The notes beneath the pieces were generated by a model, which saw nothing but the letters and a program-made list of their open reading frames with translations, was not told the DNA's origin and did not search any database. A DNA stretch of 64,000 nt. It comes from Lagopus muta. Its lineage: Eukaryota; Chordata; Aves; Galliformes; Phasianidae. Position numbers and translations under genes: made by a program. Positions 56,003 through 64,000 of this stretch are shown here, one piece after another. Every line of letters begins with the position of its first letter. Within the stretch, counting starts at the first letter, position 1. The stretch spans positions 2,170,001 through 2,234,000 of the forward strand of contig NC_064443.1 of the NCBI RefSeq assembly GCF_023343835.1. The letters are read 5' to 3'.

Positions 56003-56988
56003 AGAATCACAAAATCACAGAATTACAGAATTACCAAGGTTGGAAAAGACTTTCAAAATCATCCAGTCAAACATCCACCCATCACCAATAGCACTCACTA
56101 AACCACGTCCCTCATCACAAAATCCAAACGTTCCTTGAACACCTCCAGGGTCGGTGACTCCACCACCTCCCTGGCAGCCCATTCCACTGCCTGACCACTC
56201 TTTCAGAAAAGTAGCATTTCCCAACATCCAGCCTAAATCTCCCCTGGTGCAACTTGAAGCCATTCCCTCTAGTTCTATCACCAGTTACACGAGAGAAGAG
56301 GCTGATCTCCAGCTCACTACAACCTCCGTTCAGGTAGTTATAGAGAGCAATAGGGTCTCCCCTGAGCCTCCTCTTCTCCAGACTGAACAATGCCAGCTCC
56401 TTCAGCTGCTGCTCATCAGCCCTGTGCTCCAGACCCCTCACCAGCTTTGTTGCCCTTCTTTGAACCTGCTTTGAACAATGTCTTTCTTGCAGTGAGGGGC
56501 CCCAAACTGGACACTGTACTCGAGGTGCTGCTTCACCAGAGCTGAGTACAAGGGGATGATCACTTCCCTGTTCCTGCTGGCAGCACCGTTCCTGATGCAA
56601 GCCAGGCTGCCATTGGCCTTCTTGGACACCCAGGCACAGTGCTGGCCCACGTTCAGCTGAGCATCAATCAATACCCCCAGGTCCATTTCCTCTGCGCAGT
56701 CCTCCAGCCACTCCGCCCCAAGCCTGCAGCGTCGCCTGGGGTTGTTGCAGCCAAAGTGCAGGACCCGGCATTTGGCCTTGTTGAAGCTCATCCCATCGGC
56801 TTCAGCCCAGCATTCCAGCCTGTCCAGATCCCTCTGTAGGGCCTCACTACCCCAGGTAGTACCCCAGGTAGATCCACACTTCCAGCCAACTTGGTGTCAT
56901 CCGCAAACTTACTGAGGGTGCATTCAGTGCCCTCATCCAGGTCACTAGCAAAGATATCGAAGAGGACAGGTCCCAGCACCGACCCCTA
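56003..56988 (-). mobile_element. CR1 element, about 1 kb
   Basis: Reverse-oriented CR1 starting with repeated 3' tail units (cacagaatcac, acagaattac). The minus strand preserves [12 protein letters not shown] near 56920-56880 (the polymerase FADD motif region) and [12 protein letters not shown] near 56770-56735. It is inserted in a GBP relic. Confidence 0.92.
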
Positions 56989-56989
56989 G

Positions 56990-57180
56990 GGAACATAGTG
57001 CTGGTACCACCTCACAGTGCCGTGATGCAGCCCACATGTCCCAGTAGCCCTGCACAGCAACTCCATGGTACAGCCGCAGCACGTCAGCACAACCACACAA
57101 CCACATGGCACAGGAACACCAGAATACCTTTTTACAACCACTTCTCACCTGCAGTACCGCACAGCACCTCCATGGTGCAC
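56990..57180. repeat. GBP intron 8 type minisatellite, third copy
   Basis: Units such as tgctggtaccacctcacagtgcc and gcacctccatggtgcac continue the relic interrupted by CR1. Confidence 0.65.
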
Positions 57181-57659
57181 TCAGCATATATTCATATTGA
57201 TACAAGTTATAGTGATATTATTAGCTTGGTAATGTTCATCGATAAATAGCCTTGTAGCTTGTTTATAAAACAGGAAGAACCTGTGCCCTGGTACCAAGGA
57301 GCTAACAATGAAATACTGAACTCCTTATAAGGAGTTATAACTAACTCCAGATAAGGAAGTTCTGCTTGAATCAGCTTATTTTGTGAAAGCAAATATTGTG
57401 CAATCAAGGCAAGAAGATAACTGAATGTGTGTGAAGATCAGATTCAACCAGCAAACACAGTGAGAGACAGTACTGACTTCATCCACCACAAAAAGACCGA
57501 GCATGTGCAAGGAGCTCTACATTAATCATTCTGGGGGAAGCAGTGAATAGGTATGTACTGCCTGGGAAAATGTTTTCATATAAAGCACAAGTGATGTATC
57601 TAGGCTGAAGCTCTTTTATACCAGGTATGCATGATAGGAGGAGCCTAATCATTGTTAAG
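57181..57659. other. Unclassified AT-rich segment with an 18-bp palindrome
   Basis: Unlike its GC-rich neighbours. It contains AACTCCTTATAAGGAGTT, a perfect palindrome at 57319-57336, and a TATA-like catataaagc near 57578. It may be part of an old LTR, but no element ends could be defined. Confidence 0.4.
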
Positions 57660-57920
57660 ATGGTGTCACTGTGTCACGGGGTGGTGTCGTTGTATGCTGT
57701 GATCATGTCTTCGTGTCACTGTGCTGTGGGTGGTGTCGCAGGGTCAGGATCGTGCTGACGCTGTGCTTTGTGATGGTACTGTCTCACCATACAACGCTAC
57801 CATCCTGCCAAGTGTTGGGCTCACTGTACCGCGTGGTGGTGTCACTGTGTCATGGGTGGTGCCGGCACTGTGATTCGGACGTGGCATGGTGTCACCGATG
57901 CCGAGGATGTGGGTAGGTTG
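57660..57920. repeat. GTGTCACTGTG/GTGGTGTC degenerate minisatellite
   Basis: Irregular units of gtgtcactgtg, gggtggtgtcg and similar. It reads like the reverse complement of the GBP-type CACCAC repeats. Confidence 0.6.
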
Positions 57921-59239
57921 ACCTGACACGTCAGCGCGTTGTGTTGTGCAGGTATTCCTTTATCGCGGTGCGGGGCACAGAAGGGATAACTCTACCTAAT
58001 ATGCACACCTGGGCCCATGTGCAGATTGCATTTGTTGGCTACGCTCATACATACTCGTGTCTTTCCCCACGGTTTCATTCGTATGCTGAATATTTTCTTG
58101 TACTCGTTAATGTTTTCTTAGAATCGAACCTCAGACCCTCCCCCTTAGAGCATTCACAATCACACTTGAGGGTATTTTTGGTGGCTGTCTGGGGGGTCAG
58201 GGAGGAAGGCTGATAGCCCTCGTCACTCCTCAACTTTTGACCCCAGTCTTCAGGAGCTTGCTTAGTTAGGTGTGTGCCTCCTCTCTAAATGTGTGTAATT
58301 ATATTTATGCTTGTTAGCAAAGCAGAACAGGTATCACAAATCAGGAACTGGGTCTTAGTAACCTTTAGATATTTTCTGATATGGGATTCTTCTTTTTTAA
58401 ACATGGCTTTTGTTAGTAGTGAGAAACCGGACAAAAGTACAGAGGAAACAAAGTACAGAAAAGCCTGGCATAAGATGAGACAGGTACGAGAACTTCAAGA
58501 AATATTGCCCTCCTGTATCCATGGAAACATACAAAATGATCTTAAAAACCACAGGTGATAAACCTCATATGGAAAAATGGATTAACAAATGTGTCACATA
58601 GATTGTGAGTCTGGGGTACTTGGCCAGTAGGGGAACAGGAGAGTAATTACCTGCCACGAGAAGAAAGGTGTGTAAGGAGAAGTGGTTCACTGATCAAGTG
58701 CGTGTTTTCTCCTTTGCCACAAGGGGAGCGTGCCCACTATTGCAACCATGAACAAAAAACCTTTGCTGCTTCACTGAGATCTATGATGGAAAATTATGGA
58801 TTCTGAGCTTTTCTCGCACAAGGGAACATAAGGAGGGCATGGGGATGTAGAAGGGAACACGGCGATACGGGGTGTGGAGATCCTGTTCCTCCTACTGCAC
58901 ACTGCTGCATGAGGAACGTGAAAACTCGCAGGGGGCTGCAGCAGAAGCACAGGTTTTGTTTTCACTTATGATTCCGTGCAGTATGGATGAAAGCCAGGCA
59001 GAGATTGGTTCCAGAGCTGAGGTTGGCTGCAGGGTGGAGTCTCAGGGCCCTGAGAGCAGCTCTGATGTCTAGCCCTGCTAAGGACTTCCCAGTCTGGGAA
59101 AGCCTTTTGAATTGTATGGGCGTGAAAGACGTCACTTTGCAATGGGAGAGTTAGCAGAACACACTGGATCGAGGAAGAGACCAGCAGGCTAATTCTTTAG
59201 ACAACAGGACCAAGTAAATATAGGGCGGATGTCACGTTT
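57921..59239. other. Unclassified, possibly LTR-derived
   Basis: No coding exon recognised. 58592-58815 begins TGTCACATAG and ends TCTCGCACA, as an LTR would, but no target duplication or neighbouring viral sequence supports it. The open frame at 58289-58558 has no recognised homology. Confidence 0.35.
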
Positions 59240-59611
59240 ACGAGCAGTGGCAGCAGACCTGAGGCACTGCCCAAATGCAGGAGGAAAGTCTGGGCCCCGG
59301 CCCACCCACAGCCGGCAGCAGCCGTGGGGCTGCCCGCGTGTCCCAAACACAGCGGCATCCCCACGATGACAGAAACACCCCCAGAATGGGGCTGCAGCTG
59401 CCAGCCTGGCCTCCGCCACGTCGTGCGTTGAAACGTTGCGCCTGCTGGAGTCGGGGCCAGAACCCAGCTCAGCCTGAACCGGGCTGGGGGGAGGAAGGAG
59501 TGGGTTGGGTGCTGGGGAGAAGAGATGCCCGTGGTTGCAGCCCCTACAGCTGCCCACCTCGGGAAAGGCAGAGAAGAACCAAACCGACAGTGGCATGATG
59601 GAATTGTCAGT

Positions 59612-59617
59612 TTTATT
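59612..59617 (-). terminator. Poly(A) signal of PHF7-like B
   Basis: AATAAA on the minus strand, 60 bases after the stop, as in copy A. Confidence 0.8.
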
Positions 59618-59676
59618 GATGGACTATGATGACTTTATACAGCAATTGGAGCTGGCACACGGCCGCTCCTATGACA

Positions 59677-62258
59677 TCAGTGGGGCCGGCGGTTGATGTT
59701 CTGGGCCCGACGTGGAACCCGGGAGCGGCTTCGCCCCCAGGCTGGCCGTCGCCGCCTGGACCGGCTCCTGCGGCGTCTCTGGGGCTGGCTGTTGGTCTCT
59801 GCAGCCCGATGGTCCAGAGGCGAGCGGCTCCGAGTCCTGGCCCGCTGTGTCTGCCCGGAGAGCAGCTCAGGCACCTGGGAGCTGTGATCTGGTCCCGATG
59901 GTGCCTGGTTGGTGGTGTCGGAGCTGCTGCTCTCCTGTCCTGTAGGGCCTTGGGATGGCCCCAGTCCCTGCTGGCTGGTGGTGTTGGGGCCAGCGCTGTC
60001 CGCATTGGTGCTGGAGGCTGTAAGGGGAGGCAGGAAGGTGAGCGGGACAGATGTCCAGCCCCGGGGTGGGACAGGCTCTCATCCCTCCTGGGCCAAAGGG
60101 ACTTGAGCAAGGCCTCGCCTGGCCCCAGCCCAGCAGCACGCGGCCGTTTGCCTCTTACCGATGCCCTCTCCAGCACAGGTGTTGCACTCCCATGCAGATG
60201 TGCTCAGACTCAGGTTGGAGCAGAGTCGATGGGTGCCTTGTGCGGCGCAGGAGCTGCAGAGGAGCAGCTGCCAGGGCCTGGGGAAAACAACAGGATGTGG
60301 CCGTGAGGACAAAGTGAGCTGAGCCAGGGAGCGCCCGGCACAGCTCTGGTGCTCAGTTTGTGCTCTCCCAGCCTGTGGTGAGGCTGCGATCCCACACGGA
60401 GGCCCAGAGGGCTGCTGAGGTAACTCACCCGTCTCCCTCTTCTTGTTCCCGGCCATGTGGATAATGGCAGTCGCTGGCATCACAGCGCTGATGCCTAACT
60501 CCCAGGGTTGCATAGTCATAATTGTCCTCCCACGTTGGTCTTCTGCAAGAGAAGAGACAGAATGTGATGCCCCAGGACTAAAACTAATCCGTGGCATCCC
60601 TCCCCTTCCACCCGATGCCCAGTTCCATGTTAATGGCTGCGAGGGCCAGGCCTGCTGAGCACAGCTTGTGTGCCCTCACATCTCAAGAGCTGGCTGAAAG
60701 ACACCAACCTGAATGGGATTCGGATCCCCATAGTGAGCATGTCTCGAAGAAACATGTCTCTGTCTCGGCAGTGGGGGCAATGAAAGCAATAAATTCCTGC
60801 GCACATGGCCTGTTCCTGCAGCAGAAACAGAACAGGGTGAGTGTGAGCCTGGCCTGGTGCTGCTGAGCACGTGCCGTGCTCATGGGGTGAGGAGAGGGCT
60901 CCTACCTGGATGCAAGCCCGGTGGAACCAGGCGTGTCGGCAGGCTGGGCACAGCATGGTGCTGTATGATCTGCTGTGCTCCATGGACTCCATGCAGATGA
61001 TGCAGGTCGTGTCCTGCACCGGCGCTGCCTCCACTGCCTGATGTGGACGATGCACCCAGCAGAAGGACCTGGGGGAAGATGGGAGGGACGGGCAAGGTGA
61101 GAAGTGCTGCGAGGAGGGCAGAGGAACAGGAAGGAGCCCCAGGCCTTGGCTCTGGCTCTGCCAGGCTGCTGGGAGGCGTCACAGCGCGCTCCTCGCTTCT
61201 TTGGCTGGTGCTGAAGCAGGGGTTGGAGGCCCACAGGCGATGCCTGGCAGCCCTTACCTGAAATCATCGCAGAACTGGGTGACGCATTCGCCCTCTGAGG
61301 TGCAGGAGAGATGGAAGCTGCGGTCGCAGTCCGGCTCTGCGCAGGTGATGGTGGCCCCGCGCTGGCCACAGACAAAGCAGAGCTGTAAGGAGCAGAGCAT
61401 TTCCCATCAGCTGCAGGCTCAGGGCCTACGCAGCGGGCCCCGCACCTCTGTGCAGGGCACGGGATGGGGGCAGGGCTGGCTGGCACTCTGCAGAGCTGCC
61501 TGCTGAACAGGGCTGGTCTGCAAGAGCAGGGATTTCTCTTGGGGCTGCTTGGAAGGGCTGGGATTGCTTTCTTTGCACCAGGCAAAGCTCAGCCATGCCT
61601 CCGCTGGCACCAAGCTCCCTGTTCCGGTGCGGTGCTCACCGTCTGCTCTCCCCGCCTGATTGTGCGTATCAGCTCTTCTTCGAAATGACATGCATTTCTG
61701 CTGTTGTTTCCTGGTTTACAAAGACCAGTGGAGAATATCTGTAGAAGAAGAAAGAGCAGGCTCTTGTTAGTGCAGGAAGGAGGGAATCACTGGTTGGAGG
61801 GAGGAGGCAGGAGCCATGAGGGAACTCACCACACAAAAAGTATGGAAGTAGAACCCGTTTTTCTCATGTTTGTGCCCATATATGCTCGAGTCCTGATCCA
61901 CTCGGCCGCAGAGCACGCATGCTGGAGAGGAGAGAGGAACAGCAGTGAGCAGCTTGCAAGGCCAGGTGCGCTGGGAGCTCTCGCAGGGGCTGCTGTGTGC
62001 CGGCCGTGCCAGCAGAGGGGCAGGGCTGGTGGCCGTGGAGAGGAAGGGGCACTGCAGGCCCAGTGCTGCCAGCAGGCGGCCACAGCCCAACCGCGGCCCC
62101 CCTGGCCAAGGAGCAGAGGGGCCCTGCGTGCCCCCGCCTCCCATGTCTGCCGCTGGCAGACCCCCAGCACCCCTCTGCCCTGCGTGCAGGGATACTTTGC
62201 TCTCACCTGGCTCACTCGAGCCGGCGGCCTCCTGAGTCCCCTCGGACATCATGTGCAT
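59677..62258 (-). CDS. PHF7: PHF7-like protein B
   Basis: Exons in gene order: 62258-62207 (coding part), 61921-61830, 61738-61640, 61382-61258, 61068-60906, 60815-60709, 60542-60429, 60277-60159, 60017-59677. Starting at 62249, the ATG matching copy A, gives 400 residues; two further in-frame ATGs upstream (62252 and 62258) would add one or three. Domain order equals copy A: extended PHD (CVLCGRVD; LCFVCGQRGATITCAEPDCD; SFCWVH), RING-like (CIICMES; CPACRHAWFHRACIQ; CFHCPHCRD), third finger (QRCDASDCHYPHG; LLLCSSC; WECNTC) and RS-rich tail. All Cys/His ligands visible in copy A are retained, while much of the sequence between them differs in the first two domains. Splice sites and frame are intact, so both copies look functional. 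The role is inferred from PHF7 only. Confidence 0.85.
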
Positions 62259-62321
62259 CAACGGCGAGCACTCGCAGAGTGTCTGTCCCAGCAAAACCAG
62301 GCTTTCTCCTCCGCGTGACAA

Positions 62322-62695
62322 CCTAGGGGAGAAGCGGGACGAGGCTGAGTTCTCAGCTCAGGCCCCGAGCGCTGGGGAACCCTCCTCCCTGGGCAGCCTC
62401 AGGCAGCCCCTTCCTCCCTGCTCACCTCACCAAGTCGCACTGAGCTCGGCCTGAGCCCCGCAGCCTTGGCTCTGTTCCGCACCCCGCAGGTCACAGTGGT
62501 CGCTCTGTGCCACACCTGCGGAACCATCACACCTCACCGGGGCTGAGGGCACCCAGGCAGCAGGGCGGAGGCTCTTGCAGCCAGCGCAGGGTGAGGGGCC
62601 CGGTGCCATCAGTATCCCAGTCAAGTGTTTATGTGCTTCCGTGACTTTTTGTTGCTTGCTGCTCATTACCTCTCGCTACAATAAATGACTCGACT
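62322..62695 (-). promoter_or_regulatory. Upstream region of PHF7-like B
   Basis: Counterpart of 36664-37146. It is conserved in copy A but lacks about 100 bases present there (the stretch corresponding to 36750-36850). No TATA box is evident. Confidence 0.4.
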
Positions 62696-62850
62696 CACAG
62701 AATCACAGCGTCTCGGTGGTTGGCAAAGACCTCTAAGATCCCCAGGTCCCACCGTCCACCCCCCACCTGCCCACGGCCCTCAGAGCCACATCCCCACGGT
62801 GCTGGGACGCCTCCATGGGCGCTGACTCCCCCAGCTCCCGGACAGCACAT
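62696..62850 (-). mobile_element. CR1 3' fragment at the edge of the right inverted arm
   Basis: Starts cacagaatcacagcgtctcgg. It is the reversed counterpart of the end of the CR1 at 36525-36670, truncated where the arm ends. Confidence 0.8.
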
Positions 62851-64000
62851 TTTCTTTTCAAGCTGACAGATTTTGCAGACTAGAAAATATGCTTCTCTCA
62901 CCTGCAATGTCAGCAACTGAGATGAAGTTAATTTCCAAATAAACTTATCGTGGCTCAAAGCTGCAGGTAAATGAGTTGTTGAAGATTTTGGAGTTTATGA
63001 GGCTATTCTGTCATGTAACAGCTCCTTGCTGCCCTTTCGGAGTCAGTCTTAACCTGAATTTGTGTCACAGAACAGAAAACTGAAAAACTGCCGGGACACC
63101 TCATTTTTCTCAAAAGCTCCTGTTAAATTTGGATGAGCTTCTTTGGGTCAGAGTTACTTCTGGGAAGGGGCTGCAGAGAGGAGTTCACATCTATGAGTGT
63201 GGAGGGTTTTCAGCCCTGTGACATGGGCTTGCTACACTCTGAGATGACAGAGGTGCACAGTGCACAGTTGACTTGGAAGCATTCTCCACAAGTGTGGCAT
63301 GCAGACTGCTCTGCTGCTTTGATCACCTCTGTGTCATTCTGTGTTTCCTCCGGCACCAGCCCTTCTTCTGCAAAGCATCACCGCACAGAGGCTGGGGAGG
63401 CCCTGGGACTTGTGCCAAAGCTCAGAAACCTAGAAGCAAAGCTTTCCCTCGTTCAACCACGAAACCTTTGCTTCTCTCACGTGAGGGGAGACATGAGGCC
63501 TTTGAAATACTTTCTTCTGCATCTTCTGCTTCTTGTGCTATAAAAATAATGATAATAATAAAAAGATATTAAAAAAGAAACACCATAGAAGGATCACATT
63601 AAGGCCTCCCCTGGAAAAGATACTTTGTAGTGTGTCAGAGACAGTTTGCTGGCAAATCTGAATGCTACTTCCCTGGAATAAGTGATCGAGTGAGCGGTTA
63701 AGAGCCAGTCACTGCTGCACATGAGAGCTATCATGACCTCAGACCTGACCAGAAGCTTTGGCACCAAGCTGGTCCTGGTGTATCTAACTGGGATGAAGGC
63801 AAGAGTGCTGCCTTCTAGCATTTGGGGAATGATGGACGGGACTTGAAGCCCTGCGTGGGGCTGGGAATAGAGATTCTGTTTAATATGGTATTAGGTAGGT
63901 ATTACTTCCTCTCTTAGTCCTAGCCAGGTAACAATCTGGCTTTTTGGGAACAATGCAATAAACCAGAGTGAGAACCGCAGCAAAGCCTGCGTGCTCCCCG
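62851..64000. other. Unclassified flank
   Basis: No exon, repeat family or RNA gene recognised. There is a short AT-rich simple stretch near 63540-63575. Frames of 75-136 aa here show no family resemblance. Confidence 0.4.

Larger units (their letters stand above)
59240..62850 (-). repeat. Right arm of the large inverted repeat (PHF7-like segment B)
   Basis: Inverted counterpart of 36520-40060. The outer limit is a shared CR1 3' end. The inner limit, near 59245 and 40060, lies about 320-370 bases beyond the gene's poly(A) signal. Confidence 0.85.

Noticed and set aside
58289-58558. 89-aa frame with a charged C-terminus
   Set aside because: No family recognised and the surroundings are repeat-like, so there is no support for a gene.
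63133-63543. 136-aa frame near the right edge
   Set aside because: No recognised domain, splice context or codon bias; best treated as chance.

Overview
The window is a piece of a bird nuclear genome, most likely a galliform (chicken or close relative). The evidence is the many CR1 non-LTR retrotransposon fragments with the avian 3' tail ATTCTRTG, short introns, GC-rich minisatellites, and recognisable vertebrate exons with GT/AG splice sites. The first third carries the conserved TNNC1-NISCH head-to-head pair of the human 3p21 synteny block. Species and chromosome cannot be read from the sequence alone.

Layout. 1-1167: first coding exon, start of intron 1 and promoter of TNNC1 (minus strand). 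2440-33885: complete NISCH (nischarin) on the plus strand, 21 coding exons, about 1414 codons, with CpG-island promoter, a possible uORF and a poly(A) signal. 33886-36670: intergenic DNA and CR1. 36520-40060: a PHF7-like gene (plus strand). 40280-43800: an orphan CpG island and a broken set of RNF123 exons. 43850-44190: a second CpG island with housekeeping promoter motifs but no recognised gene. 44196-57200: a minus-strand cluster of interferon-type guanylate-binding protein (GBP) genes with two apparently intact members (639 and 596 codons) and several collapsed copies, mixed with minisatellite, CR1, a solo LTR and an endogenous retrovirus fragment. 57200-59240: unclassified repeat-like DNA. 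59240-62850: a second PHF7-like gene, in inverted orientation to the first. 62850-64000: nothing recognised.

How it fits together. TNNC1 and NISCH are ordinary conserved genes. The rest is a young, plastic accessory region. The two PHF7-like genes form inverted arms of about 3.5 kb around a 19 kb spacer that holds the GBP cluster and the RNF123 relic. Some introns and the last exon of the two PHF7-like copies are nearly identical while the zinc-finger exons between them differ heavily, almost all by amino-acid-changing substitutions. That is the most unusual signal in the window. The GBP genes carry interferon-response motifs (ISRE in one, two GAS-type STAT sites in the other), fitting a cell-autonomous immunity locus.

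All exon coordinates were read by hand from splice sites, reading frame and family resemblance. Sums of exon lengths are multiples of three for NISCH, both GBP genes and both PHF7-like genes, which supports the models, but no alignment or transcript data were available.
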